Shown here: piece by piece, positions 39,499 through 48,567 of the stretch | How the letters are laid out: each line of letters begins with the position of its first letter | Position numbering within the stretch: position 1 is the stretch's first letter | Assembly: GCF_900115475.1 (NCBI RefSeq) | Contig: NZ_FOWP01000001.1 | Coordinates: forward strand, 682,001 to 746,000 | Direction of reading: 5' to 3' | Length of the DNA stretch: 64,000 nt | Source: Ectopseudomonas composti | Lineage (GTDB): Bacteria > Pseudomonadota > Gammaproteobacteria > Pseudomonadales > Pseudomonadaceae | Made by a program: the position numbers and the translations under genes | The notes under the pieces: generated by a model | The model's database searches: none | The model's input: the letters and a program-made list of their open reading frames with translations, nothing else | Told to the model about the DNA's origin: nothing

Positions 39499-41670
39499 AT
39501 GCCCCGCCCTCGTCTTCGCCAATCGCTACGCCGCCTCTGGGCGCTGGACAAGTTCAGCGCCAGCCTGCGGGTGTTCATCGCCCTGGCCGGTGCCCTGGCG
39601 CTGTGCTGGTGGCAGGGCTGGATGCATGGGTTGATTCCGCTGTTTCTCGGCATCATCGCCAGCGCCCTGACCGAAACCGACGACAGCTGGCAAGGCCGCC
39701 TCGGCGCGGTACTGGTGACCCTGGTCTGCTTCAGCGCAGCGGCCTACGCAGTCGAATTCCTCTTTCCCTATCCCTGGCTGTTCGTCGTCGCTCTGGCGCT
39801 GTCGGCGTTCTGCCTGACCATGCTCGGCACCCTCGGCGAACGTTTCGCCACCCTGGGCTCGGGTACGCTGATTCTCGCCGTGTACAGCATGATCGGCGTC
39901 GAGCAACGCGGTGGCGTTACCGGCCTGTGGCTGGAGCCGTTGCTGCTGGTGGCGGGCGCCGCCTGGTACGGCCTGCTGTCGGTGATCTGGCACGGCCTAT
40001 TCGCCCATCAGCCGGTGCAGCAGAGCCTGGCCCGGCTGTTTCGCGAACTGGGCAAGTACCTCAAGCTCAAGGCCGCCCTGTTCGAACCCCTGCGCCAGCT
40101 GGATATCGAGCAGCGTCGCCTGGATCTGGCGCAGCAGAATGGACGCGTGGTGTCAGCGCTCAACGCAGCCAAGGAGATCATCCTGCACCGGGTTGGCGGC
40201 GGTCGCCCGGGCCCCAAGGTCAATCGCTACCTGAAACTGTACTTCCTCGCCCAGGACATCCACGAGCGCGCCAGTTCGTCGCACTACCCCTACAACGAAC
40301 TGGCCGAAGCCTTCTTCCACAGCGATGTGCTGTTTCGCTGCCAGCGTCTGCTGCGCCTGCACGGCGAAGCCTGCCAGCGCCTCGGCAGCGCCATCGAGTT
40401 GCGCCAGCCGTTCGAGTACCGCGAGCTGTGCAGCCAGGCCCTGGAAGACCTGCATGCCTCGCTCGACCATCTGCATCTGCAAAGCAACCCGGCCTGGCGC
40501 CGCTTGCTGCGCTCGCTCGGCGCACTTGCCGGCAACCTCGCCAGCCTCGACCTGCTGCTGGGCAACGCCAGCAACCCCGACGCCCTGGCCGATGAGCAGG
40601 ACAGCAGCCTGCTGGACCGCGAGCCGCATTCGTTGCGCGAGGTCATCGAGCGGATCGGCCAGCAACTGACACCCACCTCGCTGCTATTCCGCCACGCACT
40701 GCGTCTGTCCATCGCCCTGGCCGCCGGCTACGGCCTGCTGCACCTGATTCACCCGACCCAGGGCTACTGGATTCTGCTGACCACCCTGTTCGTCTGCCAG
40801 CCAAACTACGGCGCCACGCGTCTGAAGCTGGTGCAGCGTATCGTCGGCACGCTGTTTGGCCTGGGGATCGGCTGGGCATTGTTCGACCTGTTCCCCGACC
40901 CGCGCATCCAGGCCCTGTTCGCCGTGATCGCGGGCGTCGCCTTCTTCGCCACCCGCAGCACCCGCTACACCCTGGCCACCGCGGCGATCACCCTGCTGGT
41001 GCTGTTCTGCTTCAACCAGATCGGCAATGGCTATGGGCTGTTCCTGCCGCGCCTGATCGATACCCTGCTCGGCGGCCTGATCGCCGGCCTGGCGGTGTTC
41101 TTGATCCTGCCGGACTGGCAAGGCCGACGCCTGGGCCGCATGCTGGCGAGCACACTGAGCTGCAACAGCGCCTACCTGCGGCAGATCATTGCCCAGTACG
41201 CGCGCGGCAAGCGTGACGACCTCGGCTACCGACTGGCCCGACGCAATGCGCACAACGCTGACGCCGCGCTGTCGACCACCCTCGGCAACATGCTGATGGA
41301 GCCAGGGCACTTCCGTAAGGACGCCGACCTCGGATTTCGTTTCCTGGTGCTGTCGCACACCCTGCTCAGCTACCTGTCAGGTCTCGGTGCCCACCGCGGC
41401 GAGCAGTTGCCACAGGCCGCCCAGGCACAATTGCTGGAGCAGGCCGAGGCACTGGCCACAAGCCTCGACGAGATCGCCACTGGCCTACGTGGCGAACAGC
41501 CGCTGGCCATTCACAGCGACGAGGAACAGGCACTGGCGCAGACGCTGGAGCAGATCGCCGATGACGTCGACGAACGCCAGCGCCTGGTGCAGACGCAACT
41601 GGCACTGATCTGCCGCCAGCTCGCGCCGCTGCGCACCCTGGCCGTGCACCTGCAGAAAGATCGCCACTAG
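39499..41670 (+). CDS. yccS: YccS-type FUSC inner-membrane protein
   Basis: A 723-residue protein of the YccS/YhfK family with two membrane blocks (about 20-155 and 395-545, each about six helices) flanking a long helical cytosolic domain, as in fusaric-acid-resistance (FUSC) relatives. Signatures are GLIPLFLGIIASALTETDDSW in block 1 and YWILLTTLFVCQPNYGATRLK with QRIVGTLFGLGIGW in block 2. The transport role is unproven for the family. It is divergent from the TetR-GST unit. Confidence 0.9.
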   Translation: MPRPRLRQSLRRLWALDKFSASLRVFIALAGALALCWWQGWMHGLIPLFLGIIASALTETDDSWQGRLGAVLVTLVCFSAAAYAVEFLFPYPWLFVVALALSAFCLTMLGTLGERFATLGSGTLILAVYSMIGVEQRGGVTGLWLEPLLLVAGAAWYGLLSVIWHGLFAHQPVQQSLARLFRELGKYLKLKAALFEPLRQLDIEQRRLDLAQQNGRVVSALNAAKEIILHRVGGGRPGPKVNRYLKLYFLAQDIHERASSSHYPYNELAEAFFHSDVLFRCQRLLRLHGEACQRLGSAIELRQPFEYRELCSQALEDLHASLDHLHLQSNPAWRRLLRSLGALAGNLASLDLLLGNASNPDALADEQDSSLLDREPHSLREVIERIGQQLTPTSLLFRHALRLSIALAAGYGLLHLIHPTQGYWILLTTLFVCQPNYGATRLKLVQRIVGTLFGLGIGWALFDLFPDPRIQALFAVIAGVAFFATRSTRYTLATAAITLLVLFCFNQIGNGYGLFLPRLIDTLLGGLIAGLAVFLILPDWQGRRLGRMLASTLSCNSAYLRQIIAQYARGKRDDLGYRLARRNAHNADAALSTTLGNMLMEPGHFRKDADLGFRFLVLSHTLLSYLSGLGAHRGEQLPQAAQAQLLEQAEALATSLDEIATGLRGEQPLAIHSDEEQALAQTLEQIADDVDERQRLVQTQLALICRQLAPLRTLAVHLQKDRH

Positions 41671-41727
41671 CAGGCCCACAGGGCTTTCTGCCACTATCTG
41701 ACGACGCCTATTTCCCAGGCCTTGCCC

Positions 41728-43533
41728 ATGCCAGCCAACCGCCACACCACCCTCGCCTACCTGACTTCGCTGCCGGGCTTGCTGCTGGTGTGCTGCCTGC
41801 TACTGACCAGTCACTCATCCCTCGCCAATACCCGCCTGAGTGAAAACAGCGCAGCGCAGGACCTCTACGGCCTGGTCGACTTTCTCGCCGACCCGCAGGG
41901 CAGCCTGACGCTGGATGATGTGCGCGCAGCCGACGCCCCGTTTGCCCCCTCGCTGACGCGCCGCGACCTCAGCTTCGGCTACGTGCAAGGCGCGATCTGG
42001 CTACGCCTGGAACTGCAGTCGGATGCCCAGGACACACGCATCTGGCGCCTGGAGCTGAACTACGCCTCGCTGGACGAAGTGCGCCTGTACGACATCGGCA
42101 GCGATGGCGTGCGCGAGTCACGCAGTGGCGATACCGTGCCTTATACCGAACGCAGCATCGGCCATCGTTATCCGGTGTTCGAGATCGTCCTGCAGCCTGG
42201 CGAACAGCGCACGCTGTACCTGCGCGTCGACTCGCGCGGCAGCATGACCCTCAGCGGCGCGCTGATGTCGCTACGTGACTTCGAGCAGCACAGCCAGAAC
42301 GGCTATTTGGTGCACGCCATCTACTTCGGCGTGCTGATCGCCCTGGGCCTGTACAACCTGCTGCTGTTCCTCGCCCTACGCGAACGGCCCTTCCTCAACT
42401 ACGTATTGTTCATGTTCGCCTTCGCCCTCAGCGTGCTCTCGCTCAACGGTTTTGGTGCTCAGTACCTGTGGTCAGAGGCCGCGCCCTGGAGCAACCGCAT
42501 GCTGCCGGTCAGCCTGACCTCGGCAGCGCTGCTGTCGGTGGTGTTCGCCCGCAGCTTCCTCGATACCCGGCAATGGCTGCCGCGCTGGGACAAGGGCCTG
42601 CTGCTGCTGTGCATTACCATCGGCGCTGCCGTGCTGGCCACGGTACTGCTGCCGGTACAGCGTGCACTGCAGCTGATGTCGCTGACCGGTCTGACTGCCA
42701 CCCTGACGCTGCTGCTCACCAGTTTCGTCTGCGTCGGCTATCGGGTGCCGGGCGCGCGCCTGTTCGCCCTGGCCTGGCTGATGCTGCTGACCGGTGCAGT
42801 GCTGCTGGCGCTGCGTAACTTCGCCCTGATTCCGTCGAACTTCCTCACCCTGTATGCCATGCAGATCGGCTCGGGGCTGGAGATGATCCTGCTGTCCTTC
42901 GCCCTGGCGGCGCGCTTCAACGAACTCAAGCGCCAGCGCGAGGCGGCGCTGCAGCTCAACGAGCAGATCCTCGCCAAGCGCGTGACCGAACGCACCATGG
43001 CACTGGAGCAAGCCAATCAGCGTCTCAGTGAGCTGGCACTGCAGGACCCACTGACCGGCCTGGCCAATCGCACTGCCCTGCAACAGCATCTGGATCAGGC
43101 GCTGGCGCGCAGCCTGCGGCGCAACGAGCTGCTCGCGGTAATGCTCATCGACCTGGACGGTTTCAAACCGGTCAACGACCAGCACGGCCACGGTTTTGGC
43201 GATCAGGTACTGGCGGAAATCGCCAGGCGTCTGCGCCAGTACATCCGCGATGCCGACCTGCCGGCGCGCCTGGGCGGTGACGAGTTCGTGGTGATCTGCG
43301 AGAACGTGCAATCGGCCGAGGACGCGCAGGACCTGGCCAAACGTCTGCTGGAAGGACTGGACACGCCGATGTATCTGGAAGATCGTGCGGTGCGCGTCGG
43401 CGCCAGCATCGGTATCGCCCTGAGTCGCGGCACCGATGACGCCACCACGCTGATTCGCCAGGCCGATGCGGCCATGTACCGGGCCAAGGCCGAAGGTCGC
43501 AACCGCGTACAACTGGCGCCCCAGCCTCTTTGA
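41728..43533 (+). CDS. Membrane diguanylate cyclase, 7TM-DISM plus GGDEF
   Basis: A 601-residue protein: signal peptide, periplasmic 7TMR-DISMED2 domain (about 40-180), seven membrane helices (about 190-395), a short coiled coil (ELKRQREAALQLNEQILAKRV) and a C-terminal GGDEF domain (about 435-600). The active site ARLGGDEFVVI is intact and an inhibitory RxxD (RDAD) lies five residues before it, so product inhibition is expected. A periplasmic ligand, possibly a carbohydrate, likely controls c-di-GMP synthesis. ATG at 41728 is preferred to the TTG six bases earlier. Confidence 0.88.
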   Translation: MPANRHTTLAYLTSLPGLLLVCCLLLTSHSSLANTRLSENSAAQDLYGLVDFLADPQGSLTLDDVRAADAPFAPSLTRRDLSFGYVQGAIWLRLELQSDAQDTRIWRLELNYASLDEVRLYDIGSDGVRESRSGDTVPYTERSIGHRYPVFEIVLQPGEQRTLYLRVDSRGSMTLSGALMSLRDFEQHSQNGYLVHAIYFGVLIALGLYNLLLFLALRERPFLNYVLFMFAFALSVLSLNGFGAQYLWSEAAPWSNRMLPVSLTSAALLSVVFARSFLDTRQWLPRWDKGLLLLCITIGAAVLATVLLPVQRALQLMSLTGLTATLTLLLTSFVCVGYRVPGARLFALAWLMLLTGAVLLALRNFALIPSNFLTLYAMQIGSGLEMILLSFALAARFNELKRQREAALQLNEQILAKRVTERTMALEQANQRLSELALQDPLTGLANRTALQQHLDQALARSLRRNELLAVMLIDLDGFKPVNDQHGHGFGDQVLAEIARRLRQYIRDADLPARLGGDEFVVICENVQSAEDAQDLAKRLLEGLDTPMYLEDRAVRVGASIGIALSRGTDDATTLIRQADAAMYRAKAEGRNRVQLAPQPL

Positions 43534-43578
43534 AGAGAGGCCATGGCCCTTCTCTCACCGCGAACTCGATAGCCCATC

Positions 43579-44061
43579 ATGGACAAGAATCTGCTGCTGC
43601 AAGACGTGCTCGCCCACCTGCAGGCCGACCTCGAACAGGCCACCCTGGCCGCCCTCAGCGCACACGAAACTGCCACCCACGAAGAGAACGTCGCCGAGAA
43701 CAAGTACGACACCCTGGGGCTGGAAGCCGCCTATCTGGCCAGCGGCCAGGCGCGCCGCGTCGAAGAGCTGCGTCAGACCCTGATCACCTGGCGCCAGTTA
43801 CGCCCGCGGCCGTTCGACGAGACCCAGGGCATCGAGCTGGGCGCGCTGGTTCAGCTTGCAGCCGAGAATGGCCACGAACAATGGCTGTTCCTTGGCCCAC
43901 CAGGCGCCAGCATGAAACTGCAACTGGCCGACCAGTGCATCCAGGTGCTGGGCAATACCGCGCCGCTCGGGAAATTGCTGCTCGGCAAGAAGCCCGGCGA
44001 CGAGATAAGCCTGCCAGTAGGGAGTCGCCAGCAGGTTTTCGAGGTGCTGGCAGCCACGTAA
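43579..44061 (+). CDS. GreA/GreB-like transcription factor
   Basis: A 160-residue protein of the length of GreA. Residues 1-75 should form the coiled-coil hairpin (THEENVAENKYDTLGLEAAYLA resembles the GreA tip region), and 80-160 match the FKBP-like Gre C-domain (IELGALVQL, APLGKLLLGKKPGDEISLP). It may enter the RNA polymerase secondary channel. Whether the tip keeps the acidic pair of GreA is uncertain (candidate E36/E37). It lies 45 bp after the cyclase gene, probably co-transcribed. Confidence 0.75.
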   Translation: MDKNLLLQDVLAHLQADLEQATLAALSAHETATHEENVAENKYDTLGLEAAYLASGQARRVEELRQTLITWRQLRPRPFDETQGIELGALVQLAAENGHEQWLFLGPPGASMKLQLADQCIQVLGNTAPLGKLLLGKKPGDEISLPVGSRQQVFEVLAAT

Positions 44062-44126
44062 GTGGAACTATCTGGGCTAGGGTGGGTAATTAGCGATGAA
44101 CACCACGTCTAGCGAGAGCCAATACC

Positions 44127-44360
44127 ATGGAAAATCCAATCCACAGCCTGCCAGCCCTGTTCAAGCAACTCGGCCTGCCTGACGATGCCGCCAGCATCAA
44201 CGCCTTCATCAGCACCCATTCGCCACTGCCAGACGCATGCAAACTGTCCGAGGCCCCGTTCTGGACACCCGCGCAGGCCACGCTGCTGCGCGAGGAAATC
44301 CTCGAAGACGCCGACTGGGCGCCGGTGGTCGACCAGCTAAACGTACGCCTGCACGGCTGA
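44127..44360 (+). CDS. DUF2789 family protein
   Basis: A 77-residue protein (HSLPALFKQLGLPDDAASINAFI, PFWTPAQATLLREEILEDADWAPVVDQLN) matching the DUF2789 family of small gamma-proteobacterial proteins. The function is unknown. No signal peptide is present. It lies 65 bp after the Gre-like gene. Confidence 0.85.
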   Translation: MENPIHSLPALFKQLGLPDDAASINAFISTHSPLPDACKLSEAPFWTPAQATLLREEILEDADWAPVVDQLNVRLHG

Positions 44361-44393
44361 TACCGCCGCTGGCATCAAATACCGGGCCGGACG

Positions 44394-44461
44394 CGTAGGG
44401 TGCGCCGTGCGCACCGTTTTTCCCTATCGCCGAGGCATCGGTGCGCGCGGCGCACCCTACG
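44394..44461. repeat. Palindromic repeat pair, GTGCGC family
   Basis: CGTAGGGTGCGCCGTGCGCA at the left and the inverted partner GGTGCGCGCGGCGCACCCTA at the right enclose a 25-bp loop. The right arm includes the stop codon of the convergent YgjP-like gene (44457-44459). Confidence 0.85.
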
Positions 44462-44942
44462 AAATCATCTCGCGCCAGGTCAGGTACATGCGCAGGTCGA
44501 ATTCGATCTGCGCATAACCTGGCAGCATGTGCTCGCACAGCTTGTAGAACGCCTTGTTGTGATCGCTCTCTTTCAGGTGCGCCAGCTCGTGCACCACGAT
44601 CATCTGCAGGAAGGCCGGCGCCGCATCGCGAAACAGCGAGGCAACGCGAATCTCCTTCTTCGCCTTGAGCTTGCCACCCTGCACCCGCGAGATCGCCGTG
44701 TGCAGGCCCAGCGCGCGGTGCGTGAGGTCGAGGCGGTTATCGTAGAGCACCTTGTCGATGGCCGGCGCGTTCTTCAGGTGCTCCTGCTTGAGCGCGATCA
44801 CGTAGCCGTACAGTGCCTTGTCGCTCTGCACCTCATGCCGTCCCGGATAGCGCTGCGCCAGGTAGTCGCCCAGTCGATCATCGGCGATCAGCTGACGAAC
44901 CTGCTGCTGCAAGGCAACCGGATAACCCTGTAGATACTTCAA
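44457..44942 (-). CDS. YgjP-like zinc metallopeptidase (DUF45)
   Basis: A 161-residue cytosolic protein with HELAH at 118-122 and a third likely ligand His128, the YgjP/DUF45 metallopeptidase arrangement. Its stop codon TAG lies inside the arm of an intergenic repeat, so the last residues may be repeat-derived. The start MKYLQGYPVAL is well supported. It lies 48 bp downstream of the sugar dehydrogenase on the same strand. Confidence 0.85.
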   Translation of the reverse strand: MKYLQGYPVALQQQVRQLIADDRLGDYLAQRYPGRHEVQSDKALYGYVIALKQEHLKNAPAIDKVLYDNRLDLTHRALGLHTAISRVQGGKLKAKKEIRVASLFRDAAPAFLQMIVVHELAHLKESDHNKAFYKLCEHMLPGYAQIEFDLRMYLTWREMIS

Positions 44943-44990
44943 CGTTACAATCCCGTTTTCATCAGGACCGCCAGTGTAACGGATGCCGCG

Positions 44991-46091
44991 CTATTCGCTG
45001 GGCACCACGCGCAACAGGCGCCCCTGCGGGTTATCGGTGAGCAGATACAGCGCACCATCCGGCCCGCTGCGCACATCGCGAATCCGCTCGCCCAGCTCCT
45101 CGAAGAGAATTTCCTCACCCGCCAGCATGCCGTCGCGCACACGAATGCGTCGTACGCTGCGCTCGGCCAGGGTGGCTGCGAACAGATCGTCCTGCCACTC
45201 GGGGAACAACTCGCCGCGATACAGCGTCAGGCTCGACGGCGCTACCGATGGCGTCCAGTGCAGCAGCGGCGCGATCAACCCCGGCAGCTCGGTGTAAGGG
45301 CTGATACGCGCGCCGGTGTAGTCGATACCGAAGGTCGCCAGCGGCCAGCCGTAGTTGTTGCCGGCCTCGATCAGGTTGAGTTCGTCACCGCCACGCGGGC
45401 CATGTTCGTGGCTGTACAGACGATTGTGCTCGGCATCGAAGAAGATGCCCTGAACGTTGCGATGGCCGAGGCTGTAGATCTCCGGCGCAGCGCCTTCCTG
45501 GCCGACCAGCGGGTTGTCCGGCGGCACGCTGCCATCGCGGCTCAGGCGCACGATCTTGCCCAGGTGGTTGGCCGGGTTCTGCGCCTCTTCACGCCAGTCG
45601 AAGCCGTCGCCCAGGGTCAGCACCAGGGTCTTGTCGGCGAGAAAGGCGATGCGTCCGCCGTAGTGTGCAGCGCCGGCCTTGAGTGGCTGGGCGGTGAATA
45701 ACACCTCGAAGTCGTGCAGCTCGTCATCCACCAGACGAGCGCGAGCCAGGCGGGTGTTGTTGGCCTCCAGCGAACCGTGTGCATACGTCAGGTACAACCA
45801 GCGGTTGTCGCCGTAGTCCGGGTCCAGCGCCACGTCCATCAGCCCGGCCTGTGCAGCGATGAAAGCCTCGGGCAGGCCCGCCACCGGCTCGGGGTCGACA
45901 CTGCCGTCGGCCTCGACGATGCGCAGACGCCCGACACGTTCGGTGACCAACATGCGCCCGTCCGGCAGGAAGGCCACGGCCCAGGGATTTTCCAGGCCCT
46001 CGCTGAGGGTTTCGATACGGTAATCCAGGGCCAGCAACGGCGTGCTGACCAGCAGGGCGCCGAGCAGCAGCGCGCGGGAGCGTCTCAACAT
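44991..46091 (-). CDS. PQQ-dependent aldose sugar dehydrogenase, YliI-like
   Basis: A 366-residue periplasmic beta-propeller of the soluble glucose/sorbosone dehydrogenase family, with a signal peptide (LLGALLVSTPLLALDYRIE). Family segments are LENPWAVAFLPDGRMLVTERVGRL, GLMDVALDPDYGDNRWLYLTYA, GGRIAFL, SLGHRNVQGIFFD and the metal/PQQ region HEHGPRGGDELN. It is likely to oxidise aldoses with PQQ. The start MLRRSRALLL is chosen for the signal peptide. It is 13 bp after the membrane protein gene at 46105. Confidence 0.9.
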   Translation of the reverse strand: MLRRSRALLLGALLVSTPLLALDYRIETLSEGLENPWAVAFLPDGRMLVTERVGRLRIVEADGSVDPEPVAGLPEAFIAAQAGLMDVALDPDYGDNRWLYLTYAHGSLEANNTRLARARLVDDELHDFEVLFTAQPLKAGAAHYGGRIAFLADKTLVLTLGDGFDWREEAQNPANHLGKIVRLSRDGSVPPDNPLVGQEGAAPEIYSLGHRNVQGIFFDAEHNRLYSHEHGPRGGDELNLIEAGNNYGWPLATFGIDYTGARISPYTELPGLIAPLLHWTPSVAPSSLTLYRGELFPEWQDDLFAATLAERSVRRIRVRDGMLAGEEILFEELGERIRDVRSGPDGALYLLTDNPQGRLLRVVPSE

Positions 46092-46104
46092 GGATAGCGC
46101 CTTG

Positions 46105-46581
46105 TCACAGAGAATCGGAAGAAGTCGGCTGCGTGCGGAAGCGCACACGCCGGCCAAGCAGACCGAACAGCAGCGCACCGACGCTGCCGCAGGCCATCAA
46201 CCCGAGCGTGCCAAACGGGCTGCGGTCGGCGGCGATCAGCGTCGGCATCGGCGCCAGCGCGTTGGCCAGTGCCAGTGCAGTCCAGATCGCCGCCGCACCG
46301 GCCAGCACGAAGATCAGCCAGCGCAGCGCCGGCAGGCGCCGGACCATCCAGGCCGCTAGCGGCAGGGCAACGAGAAAGCCCAGGGCAGCGAGCAAGGCGA
46401 AGGTCGGGGCGAAGCCGAGCAGATCGAGGCAGGTGGTGCCAACGCGCACATCCAGCGGCATCGGCGCGCCGAGGGCCTGCAAGGCAGCGAGGTTGGTCTG
46501 GGTCTGAAAGATCGAGGCGAGCAGCGAGGCCAGCAACACGGCGAGGAGGAAAGCGAGCAACAGGCGTGGCTTGCTGGACAT
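46105..46581 (-). CDS. Four-helix inner-membrane protein, unknown function
   Basis: A 158-residue hydrophobic protein with about four membrane helices (LLLAFLLAVLLASLLAS, FAPTFALLAALGFLVALPLA, WLIFVLAGAAAIWTALALA, LGLMACGSVGALLFGLLG). I recognise no motif. It is upstream of and probably co-transcribed with the sugar dehydrogenase (13-bp gap). The start MSSKPRLLL is chosen over the MDCRSG start ten codons earlier. Confidence 0.75.
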   Translation of the reverse strand: MSSKPRLLLAFLLAVLLASLLASIFQTQTNLAALQALGAPMPLDVRVGTTCLDLLGFAPTFALLAALGFLVALPLAAWMVRRLPALRWLIFVLAGAAAIWTALALANALAPMPTLIAADRSPFGTLGLMACGSVGALLFGLLGRRVRFRTQPTSSDSL

Positions 46582-46699
46582 GGGTGGCAGTTTCCCGGAA
46601 CGACAGTCCACGAATTATGGCGTACCACGCCTGCCGTCATGCTTCGGGTGTTTTACAGGGTTTTACCTCTCACCGCGTTGCTCACGCCGTACCCCGCCT

Positions 46700-46733
46700 A
46701 TAAAAAGCAGAAGCCCCGCACAAGGCGGGGCTC
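46700..46733 (-). terminator. Rho-independent terminator of fba
   Basis: The 8-bp stem AGCCCCGC/GCGGGGCT with a 5-nt loop. Read on the minus strand it is followed by a T-rich run, 18 bp after the fba stop. Confidence 0.85.
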
Positions 46734-46750
46734 CGGGTCACGCACCAGGC

Positions 46751-47815
46751 TCAGTTGACCTTGGCGTTCAGCTCACCCTTGGCGTAGCGCTGGTACATGC
46801 CTTCCAGGGAGATCGGCTTGATCTTGGAGGCATTGCCGGCGGTGCCGAAAGCTTCGTAGCGGGCGATGCAGATGTCACGCATGGCGACGATGGTCTTGGC
46901 GAAGAACTTGCGCGGGTCGAACTCGCTCGGGTGCTCGGCCATCATGCGGCGGATGGCACCGGTGGAGGCCAGACGCAGGTCGGTGTCGATGTTGACCTTG
47001 CGCACGCCGTGCTTGATGCCTTCGACGATTTCCTCGACCGGCACACCGTAGGTTTCCTTGATGTCGCCGCCGAATTCGTTGATCACCTTCAGCCATTCCT
47101 GCGGAACGGAGGAGGAACCGTGCATCACCAGGTGGGTGTTGGGGATGCGCTTGTGGATTTCCTTGATGCGCTCGATGGAGAGCACGTCGCCGGTTGGCGG
47201 CTTGGTGAACTTGTAGGCGCCGTGGCTGGTGCCGATGGCGATGGCCAGGGCATCGACCTGAGTGGCCTTGACGAAGGCAGCGGCTTCTTCCGGGTCGGTC
47301 AGCAGTTGGCTGTGATCCAGCACGCCCTCGGCGCCGACGCCGTCTTCTTCACCGGCCATGCCGGTTTCCAGGCTGCCCAGGCAACCCAGCTCGCCTTCCA
47401 CGGACACGCCGCAGGCGTGAGCGAAGGCAACAGTCTGCCGGGTGACGGCGACGTTGTAGTCGTAGTCGGCCGGGGTCTTGCCGTCTTCTTTCAGCGAGCC
47501 GTCCATCATCACCGAGGAGAAACCCAGCTGGATGGAGCGCTGGCACACGTCAGGGCTGGTGCCGTGATCCTGGTGCATGCACACCGGGATATGCGGGAAT
47601 TCTTCGATGGCAGCCAGGATCAAGTGGCGCAGGAACGGCGCACCAGCGTACTTGCGGGCACCAGCGGAGGCCTGGACGATGACCGGCGAATCGGTCTTGT
47701 CGGCGGCTTCCATGATGGCGCGCATCTGCTCGAGGTTGTTGACGTTGAAGGCCGGCACGCCGTAGCCGAATTCGGCGGCGTGGTCGAGCATCTGGCGCAT
47801 GCTGATAAGTGCCAT
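46751..47815 (-). CDS. fba: Class II fructose-bisphosphate aldolase
   Basis: A 354-residue zinc aldolase of the class IIA/Calvin-type branch. The zinc motif CMHQDHGT is near residues 81-88; GELGCLGS and [10 protein letters not shown] follow, with the phosphate-binding VMHGSSSVP and KVNIDTDLR at the C-terminal side. It catalyses the reversible cleavage of fructose-1,6-bisphosphate, mainly gluconeogenic in Pseudomonas. The start [15 protein letters not shown] is the conserved one. It ends the tkt-epd-pgk-fba set. Confidence 0.95.
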   Translation of the reverse strand: MALISMRQMLDHAAEFGYGVPAFNVNNLEQMRAIMEAADKTDSPVIVQASAGARKYAGAPFLRHLILAAIEEFPHIPVCMHQDHGTSPDVCQRSIQLGFSSVMMDGSLKEDGKTPADYDYNVAVTRQTVAFAHACGVSVEGELGCLGSLETGMAGEEDGVGAEGVLDHSQLLTDPEEAAAFVKATQVDALAIAIGTSHGAYKFTKPPTGDVLSIERIKEIHKRIPNTHLVMHGSSSVPQEWLKVINEFGGDIKETYGVPVEEIVEGIKHGVRKVNIDTDLRLASTGAIRRMMAEHPSEFDPRKFFAKTIVAMRDICIARYEAFGTAGNASKIKPISLEGMYQRYAKGELNAKVN

Positions 47816-47938
47816 GGTGTTTCTGTCTCCCGGTTTGGAGGTCGTTAATCGTGCAAGCCTGCCGCAGGGGCAGGCGTTGTTCAAGTTTCGTCGAGTCGGA
47901 GCATGTGCCCACGGCTCGTTTCGGCAGCGCCGAAGGTG

Positions 47939-48265
47939 CTACGGAGCCTTGCAGCCGCGGCCGATCAGGTCATCGGTCGCGGTCCAGTAGACCAGGCCTT
48001 CCTCACCCTTGGTATGGAAGGACAGGCGTCCGTCGCTGTACAGCGCGCCGGATGCTGCCGGCTCCTGAGTCAGACGGTAGACGATGTCATCACCGCCCAG
48101 GCGTACATCCACCTGGTCGACGCTGCCATTAGCGAAGCGCCACAGCACTTCGGTCTGGCTGTCGCACACCCAGCGATTCCACTGATCCGGCACCTCCGGC
48201 TGGCTGCTGCAGGCCGCAAGCAGCAGGGCGGTGGCAGCGAGCCCCGCGAGTCTGATACCGATCAT
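47939..48265 (-). CDS. mliC: MliC-type lysozyme inhibitor lipoprotein
   Basis: A 108-residue lipoprotein with lipobox LLLAACSS (lipidated Cys at about 19) and the MliC domain: WVCDSQTEVLWRF at the start, GGDDIVYRLTQ, and SDGRLSFHTKGEEGLVYW followed by the terminal Cys. MliC blocks C-type lysozyme in the periplasm or at the outer membrane. A GAGGAG ribosome site is present, and it is 12 bp downstream of the small lipoprotein gene, so both should share a transcript. Confidence 0.85.
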   Translation of the reverse strand: MIGIRLAGLAATALLLAACSSQPEVPDQWNRWVCDSQTEVLWRFANGSVDQVDVRLGGDDIVYRLTQEPAASGALYSDGRLSFHTKGEEGLVYWTATDDLIGRGCKAP

Positions 48266-48277
48266 TGTTTCTCCTCG

Positions 48278-48463
48278 TCAGCAACGCTGTTCCGGTGCCG
48301 CGCCAGTGGGCTCACCACTGTTTTGCTCGACACGCTGATCATCCTGCGTGGTCGGGGTTTCGATCTGCGCCGGGCTGAACACCTCGCAGGCCGCTTCACG
48401 ACCACCGCCGGCACAACCTGCCAGCAACATACCAATGACGCTCAAGGCGGCTAACTTATCCAT
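48278..48463 (-). CDS. Small lipoprotein, unknown function
   Basis: A 61-residue lipoprotein: lipobox MLLAGCAGG after a short hydrophobic segment (LAALSVIGMLLAG), then a Glu/Gln/Pro/Thr-rich low-complexity tail (PAQIETPTTQDDQRVEQ) with three Cys. The start MDKLAAL is chosen for the signal sequence. It lies between pgk and mliC. The homologous place in P. aeruginosa also carries small hypothetical genes. Confidence 0.7.
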   Translation of the reverse strand: MDKLAALSVIGMLLAGCAGGGREAACEVFSPAQIETPTTQDDQRVEQNSGEPTGAAPEQRC

Positions 48464-48567
48464 ATCGTGACTCCTTGTTCGATGATCCGGTTTTCTACAG
48501 ACCACCCGTTCACGTCAGGGTTTTATCCGCCGTGGTGCTGGGTGACTCCTTTCACCCTAGCTGGTGT

